From: Prorocentrum cordatum
Taxonomy: Eukaryota > Sar > Dinophyceae > Prorocentrales > Prorocentraceae
DNA: 64,000 bases
Assembly: GCA_963575745.1 (NCBI GenBank)
Contig: CAUYUJ010001303.1
Location: 383,399 to 447,398, forward strand
Direction: 5' to 3'
Below the pieces are notes generated by a model that was given only the letters and a program-made list of their open reading frames with translations, ran no database searches and was not told the origin of the DNA. Positions within the stretch are counted from its first letter, which is position 1. Each line of letters opens with the position of its first letter. The translations under genes and the position numbers were made by a program. Positions 31,492-42,345 of this stretch are shown one piece after another.

Positions 31492-31758
31492 CTACAAATA
31501 TTGTGCTGCTGCTGATTGATCAAAATCATCGAAAAAGGCCTTCACATTATTGAGTGCAGGCTGCTCGTGATAAACGGCTTCGGGGAAATCCCACACGATC
31601 TCGTCAGACAGATGCCACTTGGTGGGGGTCTCAGGATGCCAGCCACGTTCCAACAACGTGAGGATAATTGCGGACATCGGCCCTCTTGCCCATCTGGAAC
31701 GACGAGACGGTGGCATAGCCTCCATCTGCTGAAGCACCATCGGCCATGCACGGTACAC
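31492..31758 (-). pseudogene. In-frame linker of the LINE polyprotein between two stops
   Basis: This 88-codon open piece lies between a TGA at 31800-31798 and a TAG at 31494-31492, in the same frame as both neighbours. It carries MYRAWPMVLQQ and WHLSDEIVWDF, plausible as RT-to-RNase H linker. It indicates that RT and RNase H were once one polyprotein. Confidence 0.7.
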
Positions 31759-31797
31759 CGATGGGCGGATGTGAGGGTGAGCAAACCATTGTTGCAG

Positions 31798-33195
31798 TCA
31801 CAACGCGATAACATCATGGGGGAGTTTAACCCCTGGGTCTTGGCCAGGGGCTCGAATTGACAGAAGAGAAGTGCTACAAACTCCCTTACCTCCCGCACTA
31901 CTGACTGCTGCAAGCCCTCGTCGGCACTGCTGGAGCTTCTGCCCGTACGTGCCGTGGATGGCCTGCCCGTACGTACTTGCTGCCTGAGCACCCAGGCGCT
32001 CGAGCTTAGACGTCACCCTGTAGCGCTTGGACGCCCTGGCGAACCGCACGACCTTCGCATGAAGCTTCTTCTGCTTGAGCCCCCGTTTGGTCCGTACTTC
32101 TCTGGCCGTCCTCCTTCCTCCGCCCAAGTCAACGCCGAGAAACCCTGCCTGTAATTGGGCTTGGACAGTGAAACCTCGGCGCCGCAGACGTCGGACGATC
32201 TCCTTCGCATCGCCATGATGAGAACAAACCACACAAGACTTGGCCGCAATCTGCAACTTCATCTTTTTCAACTCATCCGCGGTGTCAGCTAAACACGCTG
32301 AGAGTGAAGAAACAACCTTTTGACGAGAACCAGCTAAACTTTGCGACAAGTCATCGATCCAGAGACGGTGCGACACACCTTGATGGGAGCAGTTGATTTT
32401 TGCCATTACATAATGAGTCATACACTTCGCAAATCGGGCTCCAGATCTTAACCCTTGTATAATACTGCATGTAGCCAAGAAGGGTTCACTAACCGCTCCC
32501 ATGTGTTCAACCACTCTGGGGACCATACATTGGGACAGCTCTAAGAACAGTTTAACTGGGGGAAATGATAACTTTAATGCCACATCCGTCAAGATATCCC
32601 ATTCAATACTATCGTAGAATCCTTTCACATCTAGGAGGCCGTGGCCGTGGGGAGTCCCCAAGGCCCCCGCCACTTCCTCCTGCAGAGTGCGATGGAACGC
32701 TTCGCGAAGCGATGCATTGCCCGCGATGGCGGCGTCCCAGCCCGCCTCCACAAGATTGCACCATTGCCGAACATGGCCTTCTCGAATGAGCGACCACAAT
32801 CGACCAAGAAACGACACCAGGCCGATCACGCGGTCGCCGCTCAGCTTCTTCGGCAAAAGCTTGCCGATGATGAGCTGCGTCTGGTGCGGCCACGCCAGCG
32901 TCCGCTTGATGGTGTTGAGCAGCTCGGCCAGCTCCACCAACGCCTCCGACGGCAGCCTCTCGACGTCGATCGGCGTCATCCGATCTGCGCCTAGGCCTGT
33001 GGTGGCCCTCATGGCGTGAGCCGCGCGACGGATGTCCCACTCAGTGATGGGCTCCATCTGCTCGAGCTCCGCTGCTGCACGTGCTGCATCAAAAGCACGC
33101 TGCATACGGTCTCGATCGACTGGATGTGGAGCCCAGAGCTCCTGCCAACGCCGAGCCCGATGATATCCCTGGGGTGAATCGTGACTCCCGAACTT
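31798..33195 (-). CDS. LINE reverse transcriptase
   Basis: From Met at 33105 there are 435 codons, and the homologous frame is open upstream to about 33195 (RARRWQELWAPHPVDRDRM). Motifs by residue from that Met: fingers TGLGADRMTPIDV (36-48); IGKLLPKKL (80-88); SLREAFHRT (132-140); motif A GLLDVKGFYDSIEW with Asp159; motif B IIQGLRSGARFAK (215-227); motif C LWIDDLSQS with Asp251-Asp252. All catalytic residues are present. It ends at a TGA (31800-31798) with clear in-frame continuation. No N-terminal endonuclease is seen. Confidence 0.85.
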   Translation of the reverse strand, partial: KFGSHDSPQGYHRARRWQELWAPHPVDRDRMQRAFDAARAAAELEQMEPITEWDIRRAAHAMRATTGLGADRMTPIDVERLPSEALVELAELLNTIKRTLAWPHQTQLIIGKLLPKKLSGDRVIGLVSFLGRLWSLIREGHVRQWCNLVEAGWDAAIAGNASLREAFHRTLQEEVAGALGTPHGHGLLDVKGFYDSIEWDILTDVALKLSFPPVKLFLELSQCMVPRVVEHMGAVSEPFLATCSIIQGLRSGARFAKCMTHYVMAKINCSHQGVSHRLWIDDLSQSLAGSRQKVVSSLSACLADTADELKKMKLQIAAKSCVVCSHHGDAKEIVRRLRRRGFTVQAQLQAGFLGVDLGGGRRTAREVRTKRGLKQKKLHAKVVRFARASKRYRVTSKLERLGAQAASTYGQAIHGTYGQKLQQCRRGLAAVSSAGGKGVCSTSLLSIRAPGQDPGVKLPHDVIAL

Positions 33196-33359
33196 TCCAG
33201 CGTCGGCAGTGGGTCCTCCTTCATGCTACGGTGCAATGGGCCTACGGCGGCCTGCTGCACGACCCACTCCTGAAACCCCGCCAGGGACTCGTGCACGGCG
33301 CGCCGTTGGCCACGACGAGCAATCCGACTGGCTTGATCACAGTACGAGTCCAAGTAGGA

Positions 33360-33430
33360 GGAGCAGGAGGAGGAGGAGAAGTAGGAGGAGGAGGAGGAGG
33401 AACAGGGAGCCCGAAACCTCGAGCTGCAGT
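33360..33430 (+). repeat. Short GGA tract
   Basis: GGAGGAGCAGGAGGAGGAG-type triplets upstream of the truncated LINE. Probably a junction of repeat and element. Confidence 0.8.
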
Positions 33431-33661
33431 GGACATGGCAGCAGTGGGGCCCGCCCGGGGCGGAGGGCCTGGGCGGCCCCCCGCCGCGCCGAGGCGCGGC
33501 CGAGCCGGGCGCGGGCGGCGGCCAGCAGCCCGCCCGGGAGCTCGTGTTCGTGAGGGAGGGCGCGCTGCAGCCGGGCGCGTCGGCGCTGCCGCCAGGGGCG
33601 GAGCGCCGCGGCGCAGCGTCAATCGGGCCGAGCGAAAGGGGAGGGAGGGACATAATAGGGA

Positions 33662-34265
33662 GAGAGGGGGGGGTACGACATCTGCTGCATGCAGCTGGTG
33701 TCGGCCCCGCCGCCGGGCCCGTGCCTCAATACGTGGGCGCCTTCCGGCGCCGGCAGGCGCCGGGAAAATCGGCCACGTGAGCTGATTAGCACCCCCCCCC
33801 TTTGCTATCCCCCCCTTTCGCCCGGCCCGAATCAAGCAGTGGCGAAGCGTCCTGGCCTGCCCTTTTAGGCAAAGCAGAGATTGTGCTGAGGACCTCTTGT
33901 GGTCTGCGCGGGATGTTCTCAGGACGTTTCCGGCTGAGACTGCTTTGTTTGATCCCATCTGGCGCATGTTCTAAGAACATGTTTGTGATTCGAACAAGGG
34001 GGGGGCTCTGAGAACATGTCGTGGTCGGCCTACAGGAATGCCGGGACGGTCGGCCTGTAGGAATGCCGGGAATGCCGGGAGCCACAGCCACGGGTCGAGT
34101 GGTGCCAGAGGTGCCCCCTGGCCCGAAGTGCCCCCAGGATTCCCCAGGGGGGCCCCCGGCCTCCAGAGCACCGCTCACGAGGCCCAGGGGGCCCCAGGGG
34201 CTCCAGAGTGAAGCGAGATGCCGGGGGGCACCCTGGGCCAGGGGCACCTTTGCAGCAGCCGTCGA
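33662..34265. repeat. Repeat cluster P7, a 22.5-kb-like segment, and P8
   Basis: 33662-33835 matches P7 at 26856-27025. 33960-34075 shares ATGTTCTAAGAACAT and GCCTACAGGAATGCCGGGAC with 22545-22640, including a repeated GGAATGCCGGG. 34085-34265 matches P8 (26690-26855) in opposite orientation. Nothing coding is seen. Confidence 0.55.
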
Positions 34266-35061
34266 AGAAGTGGTCTGGTGGCAAGTCGTGGGAGCCTCGT
34301 CTGGCGCCCAGAGACCCTCCGAGCCTCCTCCTCGCTGAGCGTGGTGTTTCTGCTCCTGCCGGAGGGCATGTCCACGCCGCGCCACGTCCACTGCTCGCGA
34401 CGTCCGGGCGCAGGGATTGGCGGCTCGCACATGGGGATAGGGGGAGGGTGGAAGGCTTCTTAGAGGGAGGCTGATCCTGGAAGGCGCCGACCCTGCATCT
34501 TCAGAGAAGGCTCACGCCTTCTAAGGCGCAGGGGTGCGTCCAAGAAGCCGTCCTCCCTCCCCCTCCTATCCCCCTTGGCGCGTGGCCGATTGGTGCGCCA
34601 TCGCACAGCCGTGTTTGAAAGTGCACTCGATGAGCTTCGATTTGCGTCTGGTAATCGATGAGATAGCCCAAACTTGGCGTTGACCAGCATCGATTAGCGT
34701 CGATGTAGCCTCGACTAGCAACGATTAGCGTCGATTCGCAAGAGCCGGCAAGATGGTATGGAAGGCTCTCATGAGTTGCCACCGAAACTACATGGGTATT
34801 CGAGAGGACCCCTCGGAGAAGAACCAACCGACCTTGGCATGAACACTTTGTGGTTGTGGTCGAGTTGGCCGTCCTTGGACGCTACATCGACCACACACAG
34901 CACTAAGCTGGCTTCGGTTTTTTCTGACAGGCGTTGGTATGCGCAAGACATCGCCTAGGGTGTGTTTTCGATATGGTTGTGGTCGCCTGCTGTCCCCGCA
35001 GGATCGAAGTCTCTCGGCATGGTCGGGGGGGGTCCAGGAGGGTCGAGGATGAGCGGAGGAA
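34266..35061. other. Spacer with TCGATTAGCGTCGAT short repeats
   Basis: At 34625-34735 short words such as CGATTAGCGTCGAT recur several times as a minor degenerate array. No gene is recognised. Confidence 0.45.
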
Positions 35062-35205
35062 AAGGTACCCCATACCGCCAGCTTTCCCTCGTTGTCGCCT
35101 TTCTGGGCCTCTGGGGAGGACTTCGTCGCAAGGGCTGGATTCGCTTTGAGATGCTGGTCAGAACGCACCCCGGCAGAGATCTGGGGAGTAGCTGTATCGG
35201 TACCT
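35062..35205 (+). repeat. Interspersed repeat family P9, copy a
   Basis: TACCCCATACCGCCAGCTTT, then GGCTGGATTCGC, GGTCAGAACGCACCCC and GTATCGGTACC in the order seen at 62452-62560. The first words also resemble the 30-bp repeat at 10-39. Confidence 0.5.
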
Positions 35206-36128
35206 TCCGATTTTCTCAGGAGGGAGGTTCGAGGAGGGTCAAGGGTGGAGGTTCGAGGAGGGTCGAGGATAGAGAAGGTCGGAGGCCGAGAGCTTGTCAC
35301 CAACACCACCGTCGGCGGTGTGCCTTCAGCGAGAGAGGATTGTCCCGATCACGATAATGGTGGTGGTGGTGTTCGGGCTTCCTGGGGGCCGAAAGATTAC
35401 CACCATCAAGATCCAGGAATCCAGGATCATCCTTCCCCCGACGGAGGATTTTTCCCTCGCATAACATCACTGCCAAATGAAGTTGCTAAATCCTCTGGTT
35501 TGTCTTCGTCGCCAAAGGAGAAACAGAAAGCGTGTGAGACATGACAAAATATACATCCTACTTCATGTGTAACTGCGCGTTGCCCTGTATCTGACTTTCC
35601 CAGGCGAGAGATGCAGGACTCTCAACGGTGCTTCAGCGAAGAACGTGCGAAACATGACATCCCCCGATGGAGGCAACCCCCAAGCCTCCACGGACGCAGT
35701 GTTGCCTCTCTCCGCCCCGCTCGCCAGGCTCCCCCGTGCGCCACTTTCGCTTCTCCGTAGCCCGGCGCTTGCTCCGACCGCCTAGCCGCGTCCGCCGATC
35801 CTGAGACAAGACAACACATTCCCCAATCAGTGCTTGCACTGAAGGGGTCCTAGCGGAAATTGAACGATTTGGCGAAAATCTCCCGCCGATTTTGCTGAAA
35901 GTTTCCCGCCGAAAATTTCCCGCCGATTGGGTTCCCGGGATCCCAGTTCCGGGTTCCTGGGTTCCTGGTTGTTGGTTCCGGGCCGATTTCGGTGGGTTCC
36001 GGGTTCCCGGGTTCTTGGATTCTTGGTCGATCTCTTTATCGATCTTCTTATCGATCCCATTCCAAACCATCCATTGATTGGGGTTCTTCTCTGGTGTAAT
36101 ATTACTTTGTATGGTGATCGTTCCCTTA
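35206..36128. other. Spacer with GGTTCC short repeats
   Basis: 35925-36030 is a degenerate array of GGGTTCC/TTGGTTCC words. The rest shows no recognised gene. Direct repeats of GAGGTTCGAGGAGGGTC occur near 35222-35265. Confidence 0.45.
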
Positions 36129-36355
36129 TTCATTGTTCTGCCGATCGGCGCGGGCACTCGCACCCCCACTCCCGGACCCCTCCCCCCCATGGAGTATATC
36201 TTGGCTGTTTTTGACGCCTATTTCGAGCAGGTGGGGTCTCCCCTCATAGGACGCACCGTCGCAAGCAGTCGCACTAAGCAGAGGTCCAGAGCCAGCCCCG
36301 CCCCCTCCCCCCTCTTCGCTCAACGTCGAAACGCCGAATCAGAAAACGCTCACAT
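36129..36355 (+). repeat. Interspersed repeat family P3, copy b
   Basis: CATTGTTCTGCCGATCGGCG, TTTCGAGCAGGTGGGGTCTC, GTCGCACTAAGCAGAGGTCC and ACGCCGAATCAGAAAACGCT in order. It matches 38590-38812 most closely. Length about 225 bp. Non-coding. Confidence 0.75.
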
Positions 36356-36379
36356 GGGCGTAGTTCGTCTTCCTTGTTC

Positions 36380-36559
36380 GGCGGCGAGCCTGCGGGGGAA
36401 GTGAGAGGAGGCAGGCCTTCTCAGGAGGCGGCGGGGCTCCTCAGAAGCCGGCCTTCTGGGAAGCCAGCTCCGTCTGTGCCTCCGCCTGGCAGAGATTCGA
36501 GGCCTCCTGAGCCTTCTGAGAAGCCCAGCCCCCTCTGCCTTCCCGCTGGGCTCGCCGCC
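36380..36559. repeat. Hairpin repeat family P2, copy b
   Basis: Starts GGCGGCGAGCC and ends GGGCTCGCCGCC. The interior has inverted GCCTTCTCAGGAGG and CCTTCTGAGAAGCC words. About 180 bp. Foldback or MITE-like. Confidence 0.7.
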
Positions 36560-36639
36560 GCCTAGTACCTCTGGTGTGCCTCTCGTCGCCACGGCTCGAT
36601 GACTCTCGAATCTCTAGGCTGAACCGAGCACCCCAGAAT

Positions 36640-37165
36640 TTGGGTCCTGGTTTTTTTCATCGACTTCGGGCTCTCGGTGCCCTCCACGGGCCCTGGGACT
36701 CGGGACGAGGAGCCAGCTCTGGGGGGAAAGCCCCAGGACCCAGGCTTCGCTTCGAGCCCCCGCTTGCTGCATGCCAGCTCGCCTCTCGGAGGTCCGCGCG
36801 GGCTGCTCGGGCCCTTCCCCCTGGCCAGGACTCGTTTCGAGGACACGCTTGCTGCATGCCAAGTCGCCCTCATTTCGGAGGTCCGCGCAGGTTGCTGCGA
36901 CCAGCGCTGGACCCCCCTCTGGCGGCGCCTCCAGCGCCACCCCTGGCGCGCTCCGCGTGCCGGTCTGTTGTTTCGCTCGCGTCGCCGGCAGCGTCGCCCC
37001 CGCCCGCCGCCTCCGTCGTCGTGGACGTCGCCCGTCTCGTCCCCAGCTCTCCGACCGTGTGGTTGCGTTGCCCCCGGCGCTCGAAGGGCGAGGAGGGAGG
37101 AGGAGGAGGAGGAGAAGGAGGAGGAGGAGGAGGAGGAGGAGGAGGAGGAGGAGGAGGAGGAGGAT
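36640..37165 (+). repeat. Short tandem repeat, partial P1 repeat and GGA tract
   Basis: 36745-36900 has two units containing CGCTTGCTGCATGCCA and TCGGAGGTCCGCGC, about 90 bp apart. 36884-36962 is the centre of a P1 element. 37095-37165 is a GGA tract. The open frames across it look repeat-derived. Confidence 0.55.
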
Positions 37166-38589
37166 GTCGCCCCCATCGAGCTCGTCATCGGCGGGACCAT
37201 CCAAAGCGGCCCTGGGACGAGGCACTGCCCCTCGGGGAGGGCTCGGGGCCTCTGGGGCCGCCGTCGTCGACCTCGCCGTCGTCTTCGCCAGCCTCCCTGA
37301 AGTTCTCGAGCCGCGTTTTCCCCGCCTGCTCGCACTCCCAGCCCGTCCGCATCGTCCGCACCGCCTGATCAGGATGCCAATCTCCAAGGCTCCCTCAGCT
37401 TGTGAGGGCGCACGCCTGCGTTTGTTATCGCACTTGGGCTCGTCAATCTCAGTGGCACGGATGAGATCCAGGCTGCTTATCTCAGAAACTCCCGATGTAT
37501 CGTCATTCGAGTCTGTCCCCATCCTGTACTCGTCTTACTCGCGCTCGGAGCCCTCCCGCCGGTCGATCTGGCTTTAGAGAAGTTGCAGAAAGATTCGGTC
37601 CAGGGGCCCCCGTGGTGAGTCGCCACGGATTTGCAAGTTTTGGCGTTTCGCGTACGGTATGTTCGTGTCGTGTCGACGCGACGAGTGTGAGCGCTCAAGG
37701 TTGAACGCGGCCAGTGGCCCAGAATCGGCCACTATGGAACGATCTGACCATCGGGAAGCCGCCGATCATTCAAAGTTGGACGATTCACGTAGTGTCAGAA
37801 ACTGACGCCGAAGTCATCACGATACGAACCTGCCGTATGCCCACCAGCCCATCCAGAAACGAAGGTCAGGCGAGTTGCCCCGATCGGGGACATGTAGGAG
37901 CATCCAGGGAACATACGGTCGAGGCAGCCGTCACGTCCAAGTTCGGAATCAGCTTGACCATAGTACTTATTCAGGATTGGAAGTTGTGAGCCCGTCGTCG
38001 AAGAAGAGGACGCGAATGAGAAAGTGGAGAATGGCGACAGCGGGGCAGGTAACAGGAGGAGGATGAGGAGGAGGAAGGGCGAAAGCCGGAGGCGGAGAAT
38101 GGAGGAGGAGAGGGCGAGGAAGAGGAAGGGGATGAGGACAGCGACGACGACAGCAGGAGTCAACAGATCTTCGTCTTACGAGCCCTCTGGACGCGGAGCA
38201 ATTTCGGTGCCATGCTGGGCAACTGTGAAAAGCTTCCGGCGTCCTCTTGGGGCCATGGCGGGGAGGCCCGGCGGCCATCGTCGGGCCACCTCCGAGGGCG
38301 CCGATTACAGCAGGGGACTTGGCATTGCTCGGACGTGTGCAGTTTTCCTTCGGCGAGGGCCATCGAGGACCATCCTGGACCATCGAGCAAAAAAAACGCA
38401 CAAAACCGAAAAATACAGGGGAAATGGATGCCCGAGCGATGGCCAGGGGGGGGGGGCTGAATTACGGCTGTTCGGTCGCGCATGGTCGCTCCTGGGGCCG
38501 TTTGGAGACTCCTCTGGGGTCCTCAGGCCTCAGAGGCCGATCGAAAGCGAACAAGAGGGATTCCACATGCTAATGATCATTTTCTCATT
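37166..38589. other. Spacer, no recognised gene
   Basis: Several 60-145-codon open frames exist but none shows a known motif. A GGA/GAAG-biased patch is at 38055-38150. The 38200-38530 part has weak similarity to the CTTGGGGCC-type words of the first block. Confidence 0.4.
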
Positions 38590-38812
38590 CATTGTTTTGC
38601 CGATCGGCGCGGGCCCTTGCACCTCCCCTCCCCCCACCCTCATGGAGTAGATGTTGGCTGGTTTGAGCGCCTGTTTCGAGCAGGTGGAGTCTCCTCCGCA
38701 GGACGCACGGTTCCAAACAGTCGCACTAAGCAGAGGTCCGGAGCAAGACCCCCCCCTCCCCCCCCTCACGCCCAATGTCAAAACGCCGAATAAGAAAACG
38801 CTCACATGAACA
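38590..38812 (+). repeat. Interspersed repeat family P3, copy c
   Basis: CATTGTTTTGCCGATCGGCG to ATAAGAAAACGCTCACATG, the cleanest family member, about 223 bp. Confidence 0.75.
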
Positions 38813-39640
38813 GCACCATGCGTTTGAGTGAGTTGGGCCTCTCTGGGGTCCCTCTGGGACATTACGTAGCCACTCCGAGCTGGCTTGAGGTGGTTCTATG
38901 GCCTCTGGCAGGTATATCGGAAGATCGATTGGACCATAATTTGACATATTGCGACGCCTTGGAGGCTTTCTTGAGCAAGTTGACTGAAGCCGTCTTGAAA
39001 CCTGGCTCAACAGCCTTCCGAGGGTGCCCACGAGATGCCGAATTATCTCAAACACTTGAGGATGGCTGAGAGCGAAGGGGGGTCCTTGATTACCCCCGCT
39101 GGGTGCCCTCCTGGGGCGCTCCTTGGGCCGTCTTCAGCCCTTCTGGGCTCCACTCGCAGATCTCTCCGGCAATCTGGATCCATCGGAAGCGATAAGTCGC
39201 GACAGCAAACACATGTTGTTGGGAGGCATCCTTTGGAGGCTCCGTGGCCGTTTGGAGCCGTCTTAGGGTGCTCTTGGAGCCATTACGGGCCGTTGGGGGC
39301 TTCAGCAATTTTTGCACTATGTTGCCGTCTTGGAGGTCATCTTGGGCTTTCGGAGGTTTAAACCCACGGGAGGTGGTATGGGAAGGGGTCAAGCTCCAAG
39401 CGGGAGCGCCGTAAGCCCTCTCGCTCATTCCCGCTCGCCCCCCCCACCACTTAAGAAACGCCCGAGTCTCAACCAACGCAGACGCCAGCCAAGTGCGCGA
39501 CGCCCGCGAGGTACGCCGCACGTGCCAGGTGCGCCACGCGCACTAGGTTCGCCACTTTGGGCGACATGTCAACACCCCCACCGTCCCTGTCAACATCAAT
39601 TCAACGTGATGAGTTCGTGTGTGCGTGCGTCGCAATCACG
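38813..39640. other. Spacer with diverged GC-rich repeat words
   Basis: 39060-39340 contains TTGGGCCGTCTTCAGCCC-type words like those at 983-2159. No gene. Confidence 0.45.
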
Positions 39641-40640
39641 TTGCGCTTGTTCTGGGCAGGCATGGTGGGCCTGCACACACAGGCTGCAATATTCCGCCCC
39701 GCCCGCCGCCGTCCTTGGCAAAGCGCAATGTCGCACTGTGAATGGTTTTGAAAGGACCGTGGGCTTGCACGCAGCAGGCCGTAGTCCGCCTCCCTCGCCG
39801 TCCCTGGCAATGCGACGTGATCGCTGGGTACCCGCGCATGATTCGCATGGTGGTGCCAGGTGGACTTTCTATGTATTCGTAGCAGGGGATGGAGCGGGTT
39901 TCTTGGCATTGCGCACAACAGGCACTATGCCGCCCCTCAGCCGCACTTGTCAAAGCCAAGCTCCAATGCAAAATTATCGCGGGGCGCTTGTGCATGATTC
40001 GGATGTTGGTGCAAAGCGCATTGCGTATTGTATATCGCAAGGGATGATGGTTAGTGCTTGCATTGCCCCGCCGTATGTTTAAACAGCTAACGATAATTAA
40101 TCTCGTGGAATCCTGGCGTGATATAGATTTTCAAGCAAAAGGCACCTTGTTATTTGTGATGGCAAGAGGTTGTGGTGGGGGGGTCGATGGTACGGGTTTG
40201 CCGACACTGAGCTGGGGGAGGGTGTTTTCATGAACGTGTATTATGAGGAGCAGTGAGCCGCAAGTCGTATCGCTCACTCTCCCACCCCCCCTTCGACACA
40301 GAAGCAGCCTCGGAGTCTCCCCACGGGCGGGGGCCGACATTGACAGCCACCGAGAACCGAGGCAGCAGCCAGCGGCGCCGGCGCGCTATGGGCTTCGTGT
40401 GCCAGGCCTCCCCCAATCCCTGTCAGGCAGCAACAAAACAAGCCGATCGTGGGGCGCCCAGTCATGGTCAAAGACCCTGTCGCAACGTATGCTTCGCATG
40501 TGTTACTTGCAGAGGTGGTGGGCACTGACGCGCCAGACAACAGGCGGGCACTCCCACCCACCAGACAGCACTGCAACGTGACCGTGGGGCGCCTGGACAC
40601 GGCCAAGAGTTTGTGCCGCAGAGTGTGTGCTGTGTGGCCA
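39641..40640. repeat. Degenerate tandem region, about 120-bp spacing
   Basis: Words such as GCATGATTCGCATGG, GCATGATTCGGATG, CCGCCGTCCTTGGCAA and CGCCGTCCCTGGCAATG recur at 39700-40030 and again weakly at 40380-40620. Units are badly diverged and the period is approximate. Confidence 0.35.
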
Positions 40641-41102
40641 TTCTGACAGAGATGGGGGGGGGCCTGCATCTGTCATTGGGAGCCCCGCCTTGCAGGAGGG
40701 GTGGCGGGAAGAGACGCCCGAAGCCACGTCCAGAGAGTTTCGGTTCGCGGCGTCGGATCTCGGATGCGGCGTCTGGAGCCCAGAGGGTCGCCAGAAGTCG
40801 CATCGGGGCTCGAGGGCTGATCCGCCGAAGATGTCCCGGGAGGCGGGAGGCGGCCCGGCAACGATTTTCGAGCGGATCTCGCCTGATACATTCATGCTGC
40901 ACAGCGGGAGTCGAAGAGGATGGAGGATCGCGCCGCATCGCCGATGCATGCATCGCCGATGAATCGGCCATGCGGCGCCATCTTCCGACCCGTCTGCTCA
41001 GACCCAATTTGGGCGGCCCTCAACATGTCCATATCCATATCCAATCCCTCAAGGTCTGGACACCGAGACGCGATGCTGTGGATACGTGGTCGGGGGTCCC
41101 GA
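40641..41102. other. Spacer with CATCGCCGATG repeats
   Basis: 40918-40975 has GCATCGCCGATGCATGCATC and similar words, shared with 42005-42065. No gene is recognised. Confidence 0.4.
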
Positions 41103-41312
41103 GGCGGATGAGGAGGAGGGAGGAGAGAGGAGGAGAGAGGAGGAGAGAGGAGGAGAGAGGAGGAGAGGGAGGAGGAGGAGGAGAGAGGAGGAGAGAGGAG
41201 GAGAGAGTGGGAGAGAGGAGGAGAGGAGGAGGAGAGAGAGGAGAGAGGAGGAGGAGGAGGAGGAGGAGGAGGAGGAGGAGGGGGAGGGGGAGGAGGAGGA
41301 GGAGGACCGCGC
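41103..41312 (+). repeat. GGA/GAGA purine tract
   Basis: GGAGAGAGGAGGAGAG-type repeats passing into GGAGGA. Arg/Glu-rich frames only. Confidence 0.9.
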
Positions 41313-41567
41313 GGTGACTTCGGAACTCTCCGCGCGGTGCCTCCACGCACCCCTCGGTCGCGGCGAGGAGTCCAGGCAGGCCGCCAGGCCGTGGCTGCGG
41401 GTTTGTCTCAAGCCCCCGAGGAGTTGGATCCCTTCGACGGCTGGCTGCCGCTCTGCCCTGCGGACGAGGATCCGCTCGAATCGCCGGGGGCCGGCAGAGG
41501 CGGCCCTGCCCCAAGGTAAGCAAACAGAAACCTCCGAGGCAAGCATGCAGTGATCGCGAAAAAAACA

Positions 41568-41744
41568 TCGCCACAAACATGAATGTGGCGCTCCGCGCGG
41601 ATGTCTTGGATCCGCGCTGGGGCCCCCAGGCGGTGCCTCTCCGGCGCCGCCCCTGGCACGCTCCGCGCGCCAGGGATGGGGGCGGCCAGCGCGGATCCAA
41701 GAACTCCGCGCGGAGCGCCAAAAGTTTCGGTTTGTGGCGTTTCT

Positions 41745-41791
<47 letters not shown>

Positions 41792-41965
41792 TGCGTCTTC
41801 TTTTCTGAGCGGAGATTCGCGCGGGCTTCTTGGGTGGGCGCTGGAGCCCACGCCCCGCCTCCCCCGGGGCGTCGCCGCTTCCTCGCGGCCCCCGGGCGCC
41901 CTCTCCGCACGTCGTGGGGAGAGGGCGCGGGGCGAGGGGGGGCCCAGCGCTGGCCCTGGAAGGCA
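41568..41965. repeat. Two neighbouring palindromic P1 repeats (copy d and a diverged one)
   Basis: 41568-41740 is the cleanest P1 copy. The left arm is GTGGCGCTCCGCGCGGATG with TTGGATCCGCGCTGG, and the right arm is its near-exact inverse ending GCGGAGCGCC with TTTGTGGCG. A CTT microsatellite (41738-41800) follows. 41812-41965 is a more diverged hairpin of the same layout. Confidence 0.75.
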
Positions 41966-42164
41966 GCGCGCGGCATCCTGGGCCACCTCGATGGGGTCGG
42001 AACAGCTGGGGTCGCAGGATCGCGCCGCATCGCCGGTGCATCGGCGATGCGGCTCGATGTGGAGCCCGAGTTGCGTCCCGTCGGCGTCGCCGATGCATCG
42101 CCCACGTCGACGATGGGGCGCGAATCTCCGACCCTATCGATTCCGAGCCCATCTAGGAGGCCTC

Positions 42165-42345
42165 CAGGCATGCTTGTGCTAAGACGGGCGTGTTCCTCTA
42201 CACGGAGGACATTCAAACATAGTAAACCAATTGTGTGGGGACGATTGTTTGAGTATGTTCGGGTATCTGTTTGGAGTATTTTTGGCTATGTTGCATTTGT
42301 CCTCCAAAATCCGCCTGTAGGAGGACACGCCCGACCTGATGCTTG
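42165..42345 (+). repeat. Inverted-repeat element family P10, copy b
   Basis: The left arm TGCTTGTGCTAAGACGGGCG, CACGGAGGACATTCAAACAT, and the right arm GCATTTGTCCTCC, TAGGAGGACACGCCCGAC, with GATGCTTGTG beyond, are inverted copies. The structure is clearer than the 24112-24360 copy. Confidence 0.65.

Larger units (their letters stand above)
29880..33300 (-). mobile_element. Minus-strand LINE (non-LTR retrotransposon), 5'-truncated
   Basis: The order on the minus strand is RT (33195 to 31798), linker (31758 to 31492) and a zinc motif-RNase H-zinc motif segment (31434 to 29944). All are in one frame with two nonsense codons between them. The 5' ORF and any endonuclease are absent or not recognised. 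Homologous reading continues weakly upstream to about 33300 after a frameshift. It is among the least decayed elements in the window. Confidence 0.8.
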
